A stretch of DNA of 64,000 bases, from contig CM055190.1 in NCBI GenBank assembly GCA_029224185.1, positions 2,011,560-2,075,559 of the forward strand. Reading direction: 5' to 3'. Within the stretch, counting starts at the first letter, position 1. Each line of letters begins with the position of its first letter. The notes beneath the pieces are model-generated. The model was not told where the DNA came from and ran no database searches. It saw only the letters and a list, made by a program, of their open reading frames with translations. Shown here piece by piece: positions 1 to 17,600 of the stretch. This stretch comes from Karalla daura. Lineage: Eukaryota; Chordata; Actinopteri; Chaetodontiformes; Leiognathidae. Position numbers and translations under genes: made by a program.

Positions 1-462
1 TCGTCTCTCTCACACACCTAACGAGTAAGTATGCACGCAGTGCTCGTACAGAGTGGAAGGTGATGGGGGGTTAGCATTAAGGCGGGTCTGGGTCCAGACT
101 CTGACCATAGTCCGCCTATTACTGATCCTCTGCCTTCAAGGGACACTGTGTAGGAATTACCTCCACCTAGTGGTGCAAATGTGTACTGCACCCAGACCAA
201 CAGGTCACTCTAGCCTCCCCGTTTCAAACGCATATTACAACTACAGTAGCCTCCGTGTGTCAAAAAACCTCTCTCACTGGCTGACAGGGAAAACACGTTG
301 GGGCTGTTTGATGCAAGTTAGGCAGACATCACAATCTGGCCAAAAAACTGGCTTGGGCAATCATGCTATGCTGTCGATTTTGGGAAATAAAAAGTTAAAG
401 GGTATTTCCCTTCAAGGGTCGTATGTGCAGTAGCATGTAGCCATCCTGGCGCAGACGCTCAC
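1..462. other. cd151 intron with interspersed-repeat-like sequence
   Basis: No exon is seen. The stretch from about 140 to 420, which includes a CACCTAGTGGTG motif and an A-rich GGGAAATAAAAAG run, looks like a decayed teleost interspersed repeat. It cannot be assigned to a family from this sequence alone. Confidence 0.3.
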
Positions 463-7090
<6,628 letters not shown>

Positions 7091-7091
7091 G

Positions 7092-8840
7092 CTGTAAAAA
7101 AACGAACAATATTAAGTCAGATTTTACATTTGTTTGGATTACATAGTTTCGTAATATTTACAACTTCTCAACGACCAACCGTAAACAAAATGATATCACA
7201 GCAACATAAAATAAATGAAAAAGGACCATTCAGGTCAGTGGCCACCAGAGATTAAATCTACCTTTCTTTACTGGAAAAGGGCTCTAAACAACTGGGATGC
7301 CACTGGGCTGATGAGGAGTCAGGGGGGCGGGGGGCATCAGATAGGTGAGCTGAGGTATTACGTGTGGGCACAGGTCCATGACTAAGCAATGAGTAAAGCT
7401 GAGACTCAGTCTGGAAGTCTAGAAGGTCTGGAAATAACATGAACTTGTTAGCCTTATGTTTGATAGCAACCTAGAAGGCTTCAAGGGAGCTCAAAAAACT
7501 TCCTGTTAAGAGGGAAAAGTCAGAATTTGACGGTGAGCATTTCTCGCCTTATTTCAGAAGATAAAGTCTAAGGTAGCTAAGTTTGTGAAAGATGTCCTTT
7601 CGCTGTATCTTCAAAAAAATTACCCCTTTACACTGTAAAAAAAGGAAAAAAGAAGCAAGAGTGAAAACAGATGGAAGATAAAATTCAACCAGAGCAGTTT
7701 ATGAAACTGTGTTAAAAATTTCATGCTGGTTTCAGCTCCCCTAAATCTTTCTAATCTTTCATCTCATCTTGTCGTCTCACCCTCGTCTACAGTCGTTCCC
7801 AACCCTACAATCGTTCCCGGCTCATTCTGCTCGTCAAGCCTGGACTCGTCTTCCTCTGACTGCCTCTCCTCCTCCTCCTCTCCAGACCCCCCCCCCACCC
7901 CCCCACCCTCTCATGTGCTACCGTCAGCTCAGACATACATAATAAATGAATGAGTAACTGTGTGTGTGTGTGTGTGTGTGTCTAGGCGGCTGTCTGTGGA
8001 CCATCTGTCTGGGCGGGCCCCTCTTAGAGCGATCCTGTTAATTAAAACCAAACAAGACCTAATTGACAGCCCCTTATTTCACTTTTTTAGGAGCCAGGCC
8101 TGAAACAGCTGAGTCAAATAAGACAGTAAAACAAGTCTGTGTGCTCAGGCGTTCCTGAGGAAATCTGGAACCTGCGCTCTGCATAGAGGGTCTGACTTAG
8201 AAACTAACTTAGATCACGAAGATTTTTAGGCTTCTTGACCTACTTACAACTGATATTGACAGGTCCGGACCAATCAAACTTCATTAACATCTTGAGGACA
8301 AAGTCAAACCAGTGTACACTGTATTTATTTCACATAAATGTGATTCATCTGTGCTGTTTCCTCTTTCCTCTGACGGGGGTCAAAGTATGAGTGGATGCAT
8401 TACTGAACAGCAGAAATGAACTACAACCAGCTGCTATTGATATGATGCCGGTCGGCATCCTCCCAGAGGACAACACGTGAGACATGAGCATCTTCCTAAC
8501 CCGTGCCTGCAGGGACACGTGGTCTGTCGCATGCATACGTGTCCTCCAGACCACATCCCTGGATGTCAGCCAGCGCTGCACTTGCTCTTATTGCTCTGCA
8601 CCGAATGGCACCGGGCAGAAAAACAAGCTGCAGGACGGACGGAAACCTGACGTGTTATCTTGTTTTCTTCATGCCACAGTGACACTACCGACACAGCTCT
8701 GTGTGGCGGACATGGATGGAGTCTTCTATCATTATTTTCCAGTTGCCAGCTGCCACACTACCCAATGAAACCAAGCGTTCATCCACTATTTCTGCGTGTA
8801 GTCTCCAGGTTTCACCCTGTGTGTGTGTGTGTGTGTGTGT
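7092..8840. other. large first intron of cd151, left part
   Basis: Mostly unique-looking sequence. Holds a C-rich patch near 7886-7905, a (GT) run of ten units at about 7962-7981 and another GT run at about 8819-8840. No exon is seen. Confidence 0.45.
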
Positions 8841-9255
8841 GGGTTTCCTCCCACAGTCCAGGAACACGCAGAAGGAACAACTGGAGACTCTAAACCAGGG
8901 GTAGGCAACCTGTTCCACAAAGAGCCGCTGTGGCTGCAGGTTTTTGTTCCAACCAGGCAGCAGCACACCTGATTTGGCTTCTTCAATCAACTGACCTGAG
9001 TCTTCAGACAGTTGACTGGTCGACCTGTGTGCTATGGACAGGTTGGAACAAAAATGGAACAAAAACCTGCAGCCACAGCGGCTCTTTGTGGAACAGGTTG
9101 CCTACCCCTGCTCTAAACTGTCCATAGGTGTGAACCAGACAGTGAACGGTTGGTTTGCAATGGACCAGCCACCTGTCCGGGGTGTCTTCCCTAACATGAG
9201 ACCTGGACACACTGTAGGCCCCAGCAGGTATGAAGAGGAACGAATGAATGGATCT
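8841..9255 (+). mobile_element. SINE-like interspersed repeat, split by a MITE
   Basis: Plus-strand segments 8841-8895 and 9111-9255 together read GGTTTCCTCCCACAGTCC, later GACTCTAAACTGTCCATAGG, later ATGGACCAGCCACCTGTCCG. These are landmark strings of an abundant teleost SINE-type repeat with a variable GAATG/GGATG tail. A reverse copy lies at 63115-63330 and a 3' fragment at 38930-38990. The MITE at 8896-9110 separates the halves. Confidence 0.7.
8896..9110. mobile_element. hAT-type MITE, 215 bp, perfect 56-bp TIRs and 8-bp TSD
   Basis: The element starts CAGGGGTAGGCAACCTGTTC and ends with its exact reverse complement. The two terminal inverted repeats are identical over 56 bp. The flanks carry the perfect 8-bp duplication CTCTAAAC (8888-8895 and 9111-9118). 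An 8-bp duplication with CAGGGGT-like ends is the signature of hAT transposons. The 103-bp centre encodes nothing. The perfect arms suggest a recent insertion, mobilised in trans. Confidence 0.95.
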
Positions 9256-9577
9256 AGGGATTGCATGATATCTGATTTGCAAGCAAATGTTATAACTGCA
9301 ATCAGATTTACACTTTATGGATCTAGTGATGACATAATTACAGATTGATGCACCTAGAGTCTACTCTAAATCGGATTTTCAGGGTTTATAGTCGGTAGTG
9401 AGCTCTTCATGATGAACCCTGGTCCAGCCATGATCCAGACTGAGGAGAACAAAGTGCAATAAACATGAATAAGAAAACTGAGGGTTCACAGCAGTGAGAA
9501 CAGCCCAACCTCAGACCTGTCACCCAGGTGAGTCACACCTGTGGCCTCTCCTGTTGAACTAGGTAGGGAAAAAAGCA

Positions 9578-9579
<2 letters not shown>

Positions 9580-9665
<86 letters not shown>
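9580..9665 (+). repeat. (CA)n microsatellite
   Basis: About 43 uninterrupted CA units in the cd151 first intron. The minus-strand Cys/Val-repeat ORFs here are this repeat translated. Confidence 0.98.
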
Positions 9666-9667
<2 letters not shown>

Positions 9668-10050
9668 GGTTGTGTGCCTGGCGGCCATGTAAACTCACTC
9701 TGAACTAAACCTGGTTGAGTTTTGTGAAAGTTGGGCAACCTTAAAAAAACACGACACGACCACGTCCTGGAGGGCTCCCCTCCACACACCGCAGAACCAC
9801 GGAGCTTCAGGTGTTCTACAGTGGCTCCCTCGGTCATATTTATTTTAACAGGACTATATAATTTACACGAATGTGGAAGTTTCCACGATGACAGTGCCCT
9901 CCTCTCCTCCTCCCTACCCCAAGCCCGGCTGGGGATACCCTCTGTGTCGCGTTGTTATCAGGCGGAGCTGCCTCAAAATGAGGAAATAAACCCGGTGAAA
10001 GCGTGTTTGGTAATCAAAGCTGTCTAGTGTTAGGACCGCACTGATTTATC
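9666..10050. other. cd151 first intron, right end
   Basis: No repeat or exon recognised. Composition becomes GC-rich toward the first-exon donor at 10143. Confidence 0.4.
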
Positions 10051-10142
10051 AGAGGAGGAGAGGAGACTAGAGGAGAGGAGAAGGAGAGACGCCTCCACCT
10101 TTGTCCGCGGCCGGGCTCCACTTCCGGTCTCCTCCACCTTAC

Positions 10143-10300
10143 CTGCTGCTGCTGCTGCTGCCTCCCGGGCTCCGTCGACGCCGATGAAATCCGCTGAATT
10201 ATTCCAAGTTTCCGGCTGTTTTTCTCATTCCACTTGGCCTGGGACCGAGGCCTGAGCGCACCGACAGCTAGAGGCTAGGAGAGCAGACAGAGCTGGGCTC
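10143..10300 (-). other. cd151: probable non-coding first exon and CpG-rich promoter of cd151
   Basis: On the minus strand a CAG-rich run ends in CAG|GTAAGG at 10143/10142, a strong splice donor with no ATG-led tetraspanin coding before it. This fits a 5'UTR exon joining the coding exon at 7091, across a 3,051-bp intron. The sequence from about 10050 to 10430 is GC- and CpG-rich with GGGCGGGG-like tracts, as expected of a housekeeping promoter. The transcription start is not visible, so the right-hand boundary is a guess. Inference from splice signal, composition and position. Confidence 0.6.
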
Positions 10301-10544
10301 AGTCCCGGGCTGGAGGAGGTGGAGCTGCAGCCGCGGAGCTCAGTGACTCCACCCCGCAGAGAGCTGCTCTGAGCCCGGGGCCAGGGCTGCTGGGGGCCGG
10401 GGCGGGGGGGTGGGGGGGTGGGGGTGGGCATGGTTATGTTGTGGTTCACCTTGAGGTTGTCTCTCTTAGTCAGAATGACGGGGGAACAACAACTTCCAAG
10501 GCCCGCACAGCTTTTTTTGGAGACTTGTGCATTAAAAAGGATCC

Positions 10545-10642
10545 ATTAGTGGATGTCATAATATACCAATGATAACATAGACATCTACATATACATCAAT
10601 TTGGGGAAATAAACAACAAAAAATATGACACATTGTCCCTTC
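10545..10642 (+). repeat. dispersed MITE-like repeat, copy A
   Basis: Shares with 34848-34940 the ordered strings GTCATAAT, CCAATGATAACATA, GGGAAATAA and ACACATTGTC over about 95 bp. Two copies with the same internal order show a dispersed element. Ends are not defined. It lies between the cd151 promoter and the NLR 5' region. Confidence 0.6.
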
Positions 10643-10831
10643 CATGTATGCACACATTAACAATGATGAACAAGTTGTTCACATGAATTTCTGTGTCAGA
10701 TGACAGCAAAATTAGTTTAGTGTGAACATTTGTCATCCCTTATTTTTACTCCAGAGACCTTATACAGTTCCTTCAAGGACAGAGAAGTGATGTGATATCC
10801 AGTCTGTCAAAGGGGAGGAGCAGCAGTTACA

Positions 10832-10906
10832 ATCAGGTGAAGGTGAAGAGAAAACACTTCAGCTCAGACGTAGAGTCTGAGCTGAAGTGTTTCCACGTCA
10901 CCTGAT
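10832..10906 (+). promoter_or_regulatory. long hairpin at the presumed NLR promoter or 5'UTR
   Basis: Perfect 18-bp arms (10852-10869 and 10875-10892) surround a 5-nt loop. A second pair of 9-bp arms, ATCAGGTGA and TCACCTGAT, lies outside (10832-10840 and 10898-10906). The structure abuts the likely first non-coding exon of the NLR gene. Whether it acts as DNA cruciform, RNA stem or neither is unknown. Confidence 0.6.
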
Positions 10907-10942
10907 GTCAGCGGAGAGAAGGAAACCTGAAGCTGCGGCAGC
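10870..10942 (+). other. probable 5'UTR exon of the NLR gene
   Basis: The sequence ending GCGGCAGC|GTGAGT (donor at 10943) is a good donor with no coding frame. A matching acceptor (CTCTCTGACCAG, ending 11542) precedes the first coding exon. The left edge is arbitrary because no TATA box or initiator stands out. Inference from splice consensus only. Confidence 0.45.
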
Positions 10943-11380
10943 GTGAGTGTTAGTCCCACTTTATTCCTGGTTTACAGTAAAAGAATATAACCAAGAAAAT
11001 AACATAGAGGTATAAAGAAAACTGTCCTGGAGACATTATGATGAATTACCTTAAAGGTACTGCAGAATTATCTTCACTTACCTCTCCAACTGTGTGTTCC
11101 TTTCATCAAGGAGTGTGTTACTTTCTGTTCTTAGTCTCTGTTAACTTCATTGTAGCTTAAGACAACACATGATTTAACATTGAAATCAGTCTTAGTGGAG
11201 TGCTGGCTGCTATTATGCTGTGTTCAAGTGTGTGTGTGAGCAAGAGAAAGAGAAAGAATGGGAGTCACTTCCTGTTCAACCGGTCTAACAAGGAATCTCA
11301 AGACATTCCAGTCTCAGTAAAAAAAATCAAAACAATAAAAAGATTACCAGAAATTAAAACTTCCGTCTCTCTGTTTTTCA

Positions 11381-11490
11381 ATCCATCCATCCATCCATCC
11401 ATCCATCCATCCATCCATCCATCCATCCATCCATCCATCCATCCATCCATCCATCCATCCATCCATCCATCCATCCATCCATCCATCCAT
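11381..11490 (+). repeat. (ATCC)n microsatellite
   Basis: 110 bp of pure ATCC units just before the first coding exon of the NLR gene. Read as protein it gives spurious IHPS and WMDG repeat ORFs. Confidence 0.98.
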
Positions 11491-11542
11491 GTTCTGTTTC
11501 CAGAGCTCACACTCAGTGATCCTATGTCTCCTCTCTGACCAG

Positions 11543-11681
11543 TTGAACTGCAGAAGATGAGTATTAATGTGGAGGAAGAGGAGGACAGAGCTGCGGCTCC
11601 CAGCTGTCTGTCGATGAAGAGTGACCAGTCTAAACATGATCCTCCAGTCTTCAGTGATGGACCAAGACCCTCAGACACACA
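11543..11681 (+). CDS. NLR coding exon 1 (start codon at 11557)
   Basis: The acceptor CTCTCTGACCAG is followed by 14 nt and then ATG. Encodes MSINVEEEEDRAAAPSCLSM and the KSDQSKHDPPVFSDGP motif, ends CACA|GTAAGA in phase 2. This SCLSMKSD-type exon is typical of fish NLR N-termini, often repeated, and of unknown function. Confidence 0.85.
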
Positions 11682-14600
11682 GTAAGACCTGCTCCCCTCT
11701 GATTGGCTAGGAATGTTCTTCCAGTCAGCTGTAGAGGAACATTAGTCTTCCTGGTCACAGACAGTTTCTAGATCACATCCACACTTTGATACTCATGTGT
11801 CTGTGGCAGCTGTCAATCACCCAGAGCAGCTGTCACTTCATCTCGGACACTTTAGACAAACTATGAAGCCTGCCGATTCTGACCTGCAGCAGAAGTTTCC
11901 TGAAAGTCTTTTGTCAGTTAATTTATGTAAGTTTCATGTGACACGTGAAGAAAAAAAACATGTCTGTGTTGTCTGTGCAGAGACCTGGAGATCACACAGA
12001 GAACAGAGTCAGCAGCTCCCAGCTGTCTGTCTATGAAGAGTGACCGGTCTAAACTTGAACCTCCAATCTTCAGTGATGAACCCGGACCCTCAGACACACA
12101 GTAGGGGACTGTCTGTAAACTCATCTCATGGAAGGAGATGCAGCAAGGATGAAGATAAAACCATCTGTGAAGAGATTTCTGGTCATGATGAAGAACCAAT
12201 GCTACACAAGATGTTCCATGTTCCAGCTCCAGTTCAGAATTCACACTTCAGGAATATGCTCCTATTTACCTGCAGTGATGTGATGTGGAAGGATGTTCTT
12301 CTAATCTTTAATTCATATCCTGATATTTGTCCTTGAATATGCTGTGGCAAACAAATCTTCAACATTTGAATTTGTAACAAAGAAATATCTCGACAGAGAG
12401 AGGAGGAGTCTGGTGACTGTGGAGGAGCAGCTGTGTGGAGGAGGATCCAGAAACAGCACTGCTCAAAGTAAGACTGAACATCTGTCTGGTGATGTCTCCA
12501 TGTCTGAAAACTGGACCTCTTCATTCATTACAGGGACAGATGTTCTGTTCAGAACCTTCAATGTCATCACACGGTTCTATCATGTTTCTATCATGTTTCT
12601 ACTTGCCTGAATTCTCATCTGAGTTTGATTTAGTTTGTTTTCTCTGTCAGCAGAGGGAGGTCTGCAGGAGGTTCTAGATGGAGGTCTGCAGGAGGTTCTA
12701 GATCAACATCGGATCAGTGTGAGGAGCAAATGTGAACGTGTGACTGAAGGAGTTGAAGGAGCAGGAGGAGAAACCCTCCTCAACAGCATCTACACTGAGC
12801 TCTACATCACAGAGGGACAGAGTGAAGAGGTCAACACCCAACATGAGGTGAGGCAGCTGGAGACCACCTCCAAGAAGAAGAAGATCCTCCATGAAGCTCC
12901 AATCAGGTGCCAGGACATCTTCAGAGCCTTACCTGACCAGCAGAGCTCCATCAGAGTGGTCCTGACCAGCGGCGTCGCTGGAGCTGGAAAAACCTTCTCG
13001 GTGCAGAAGTTCAGTCTGGACTGGGCAGAGGGTTCAGGAAACCAAGATGTCAGTGCAGTGATTGTTCTCTCCTTCAGGGAGCTGAACCTGCTCAGAGAGG
13101 AGCAGCACAGTCTTCTCTCTCTGCTCCAGGTGTTCCATCCAACATTCCAGAAGGTGACAGCAGAGCAGCTCTCCCTCTGGAAGCTGCTCTTCATCTTTGA
13201 CGGCCTGGATGAAAGCAGACTCTCTCTGGACTTCCACAACCAGCAGGTTGTGTCTGATGTCTCCCAGAAGACCTCAGTCAGCGTCCTGCTGACAAACCTC
13301 ATCCAGGGGAAGCTGCTTCCCTCTGCTCTGGTCTGGATCACCTCCAGACCTGCAGCAGCCAATCACATCCCTCCTGGATGTGTGGACAGAGTCACAGAAG
13401 TACGAGGCTTCACTGATGACCAGAAGGAGCAGTACTTCAGGAAGAGGTTCAGAGATGAAGGTCTGTCCACAACCATCATCTCACACATCAAGACCTCCAG
13501 GAGTCTCCACATCATGTGTCAGATCCCAGTCTTCTGCTGGATCACTGCCACAGTTCTGGAGGACGAATATAAAAGTAAGTCCAAGTGGACTTTATCATCA
13601 TTGTTTAAAAAGGACAAGAGAAGAAAGCTGCCCCAGACCCTGACTGAGATGTACTCACACTTCCTGCTGCTCCAGACCAGGAGGAAGAAGCAGAAGTACC
13701 ATAAGGGACCAGAGACCAGTCCACAGGAGCTGATGGAGGAGGACAGGGAAGTTCTTCTGAAGCTGGGGAGGCTGGCCTTTGAACATCTGGAGGAAGGAAA
13801 CATCATGTTCTACCAAGAAGACCTGCAGCGCTGTGGTCTGGAGGTCTCAGAGGCCTCGGTGTACTCAGGAGTTTGTACAGAGATCTTCAGGAGAGAGTAT
13901 GTGATCTTCCAGAGGAACATCTACTGCTTTGTTCATCTGAGTGTTCAGGAGTTTCTGGCTGCAGTCTACATGTTCCACTGCTTCACCAGCAGGAAGAAGA
14001 AGGTTCTGAAGAGTTTCCTGGAGAGGGAATATATTAAATCAACTCTGGATGACTTCCTGAAGGAAGCATTGATGAAATCCATGAGGAGTAAAAATGGCCA
14101 CCTGGACCTGTTTGTGCGCTTCCTTCATGGCCTCTCTCTGGAGTCCAACCAGAGAGTGTTAGGAGGTCTGCTGGGTCCCTCAAAGAAGAGACCAGGAACC
14201 ATCCAGAGAGCCATCAACAACCTGAAGGAGATGAACAGTGATGATTTCTCTCCTGACAGAAGCATCAACATCTTCCACTGTCTGATGGAGCTGAACCATC
14301 ACTCAGTGCATCAGGAGATCCAAGAGTTCCTGAAGTCAGGGAACAGATCAGAGAGGAAGCTCTCAGTGATCCACTGCTCAGCTCTGGCCTACATGCTGCA
14401 GATGTCAGAGGAGGTTCTGGATGAGCTGGACCTGAAGAAGTACAAGACATCAATCCAAGGTAGACTGAGGCTGATTCCAGCTGTGAGGAACTGCAGAAAG
14501 GCAGAGTAAGTCCAGATGTGATGATCAGCACTATGAAGCAACATGAAGCTGAAGCTTCCAGTGGTAGAATAAAGACACAAACTTCTCACATGACCACAAG

Positions 14601-17600
14601 ATCAAAGTTTTCCATGATTAAAGCTTCTTCAGATTCCTATAAAACCAGGTAGAGCTGTCTATTGTTGCAGTACAAAGATCACTCACAGCTATCACACAAC
14701 TTCCTTCTGTTACCTTCTAACTCTATGTTCAGGTGATGAAGGCTTGATACAACAGGAAAACTCAACTCAACTTTGTTTATTTTAAATGTCAGTTCATAAC
14801 AGATATTATCTCAAAGCACTTTACAAAGTGAGCAGCAACATGTCCAGAGTGACATAGTGAACACCCCCTGTCCCGAGACCCTCACAAAGGCTGAGGAACG
14901 ACTCCCAAGAAAACCCTGACAGGGAAAAAAAGGAGAAACCTCAGAGAGAGAGAGAGAGGAGGAGATCCTCACCCAGGACAGACAGGAGGACAGAAGTAGA
15001 CAGGATACACAGATATGAGGACTGATGGGTAACAGTTCAGATTTTAGTCTAGAGGTCAGATAAGTTCAGAGTAGAAACAGTGCAGTAGGAAGGTGGTGAG
15101 GGACATGAAGGAGTCCTGGATCCAGCTCAGCATCTATGGGGTCTGGGAAGGTATAAAATACAAGGACCAGTTTTACCATTTCATTAATGACTTGGACGTC
15201 AAATATAGGTCTAGATGGCTGTTTGATTTGTGGCTGGGATGCAGTCTGACTTTACAGTGTCACGCTTCAGTTTGATTTTCTCTGTCATCACAGTCTCTCT
15301 AACTGTGGACTCTCATGGACTGACTGTGAAGTTGTGGCCTCAGCTCTGAAGTCCAACCCCTCCCATCTGACAGAGCTGGACCTGAGTAACAACAACCTGC
15401 AGGATTCAGGAGTGAAGCTGCTGTGTGATGGACTGGAGAGTCCACACTGTAGACTGGAGACTCTGAGGTCAGTTCATGTTCTTAGCCCTCCAGTGTATCC
15501 AGCAGGTGTCAATCAGCTCGATTTATGAAATGAAGACCAACTGAATTAGTAGCTTCCAGTGTCTCTAGTTTTCAAGTAACAAGGGGGAACGGTCCCTGCA
15601 GGAATGCACCACATAGGGTGGAAATTAGCATCCTGGTTAGCATACTGGCTAATCTCAAATTCTTACATTATTGATACCTGGAACCTGGTACCTGGTACTT
15701 AAGCAACACTTGTTGTGGACATGTCACTGAATAAAAATAGAACAACATGTAAATTCACAAAATCACAAAGAGTCACATAGTTATGTCGAATCTTGTATGT
15801 GTCATGTCATGTCATGTGAATTCATGTTAAGTCAGGTAGAACCAGGTAGAGTCACTTAAAGTTCTCTTAAATGAGTTGTAAAGTTAGATCGACTGACATG
15901 AACTCACATGAATTCACATAGTTGTTGACATTAATTTTGAGTTAAGTTCATGAAGACTCACATGAACTCACATAGAGTAAAGTAGAGTCTTGTAAATTCA
16001 CATAATCACATAATCACTTCATGTACATGAGTTATGTAAAATCATGTTGACTCATGTAGTCCTATAAACAAATGTGAGCTCTTGTGAGAGCAGTGAGAGC
16101 TCATCTTCACTATTTCTATTTTACAGTTCTACTTCCTGTTAGCTTCATGTGTTTGGAGTTTCCATGTTCTAAATCTGAACATATAAAACCTTCTTCAGCT
16201 CTGAGAAGATGATGAAACACTGAGTGATTCCAGCAGGAACATTGTCTTCTAACCTGACTTCATTTATTCTTTATTCAGGTTGTATAACTGCAGTTTGTCA
16301 GAGATCAGCTGTGCAGCTCTGGCCTCAGCTCTGAAGTCCAACTCTTCACATCTGAAACATCTGGATCTGAGTAACAACAACCTGCAGGATTCTGCAGTGA
16401 AGCTGCTGTGTGTTGGACTGGAGAGTCCACTCTGTAGACTGGAGGCTCTGAGGTGATGTCTGGGTGTCTTTGGACTCTCTCAGCATGTAACAGATTCAAC
16501 ACATAAAAAGCCACATATTAGATCTAATTATTTCCAAAGGTCTAAACATTTCTGACATGATGAGTGACATTGCTCCCTGATCATTCCTGTATTCAGTTTA
16601 AAATGACCATACCTGTCTATCAACAAAAAATCATTCTCTTCAAAACAGTGAACCCCAGACAGGTTTGTGACCACATCACAACAATACTACACTTATTAAT
16701 ATGTTGAATGACATACTCCTTAATATTGATGCATCACAAAATTGAGATTGTTGGTATGACTGGATTCTACTGCTGAATACTATACTGTACTATGCTATAC
16801 TATACTATACTATACTATACTATACTATACTATACTATACTATACTATACTATACTATACTATTCTATACTATACTATGCTATACTACTGTATTCAACAC
16901 AGTCGTACATAACATGAAGTTGGAGTATAAGTGGGTATTGGTGCTAAATTGGCTTAAATCTTACTGAGAAGATCGTGACTTCTTTGTCCATCCATCCATC
17001 CATCTTCTTCCGTTTATCCGGGGCCGGGTTGCGGGGGGAGCAGTCTTAGCAGGGACGCCCAGACCTCCCTCTCCCTGGACACTTCCTCCAGCTCTTCCGG
17101 GAGGATCCCGAGGCGTTCCCAGGCCAGCCGGGTGACATAGTCACTCCAGCGTGTCCTGGGTCTTCCCCTGGGTCTCCTCCCGGATGGACATGCCCGGAAC
17201 ACCTCCCGGGGAAGGCGTCCAGGAGGCATCCGATTCAGATGCCTGAGCCACCTCAGCTGGCTCCTCTCGATGTGGAGGAGCAGCGGCTCTACTTCGAGCT
17301 CCTCCCGGGTGACAGAGCTCCTCACCCTATCTCTAAGGCCGCGCCCCGCCACCCTACGGAGGAAACCCATTTCAGCCGCTTCTATCCGGGATCTCATTCT
17401 TTCGGTCATGACCCAGAGTTCATGACCATAGGTGAGGGTAGGAACGTAGATCGACCGGTAAATCGAGAGCTTTGCCTTTTGGCTCAGCTCCTTCTTCACC
17501 ACAACGGACCGATACATTGACCGCATTACTGCAACCACTGCACCGATCCGCCTGTCGATCTCTCGCTCCAGCCTTCCCTCACTCGTGAACAAGACCCCGA

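Noticed and set aside
11298..11678. WMDG and IHPS repeat proteins
   Set aside because: They are translations of the ATCC microsatellite.
12635..12650. Start of the 624-codon NACHT frame at 12635
   Set aside because: The codon is TTG and lies in the intron upstream of the CAG acceptor at 12650. Phase continuity places the true start at 11557.
12802..13362. 186-codon minus-strand ORF opposite the NACHT exon
   Set aside because: It is an antisense shadow of a clearly coding plus-strand exon with Walker motifs.
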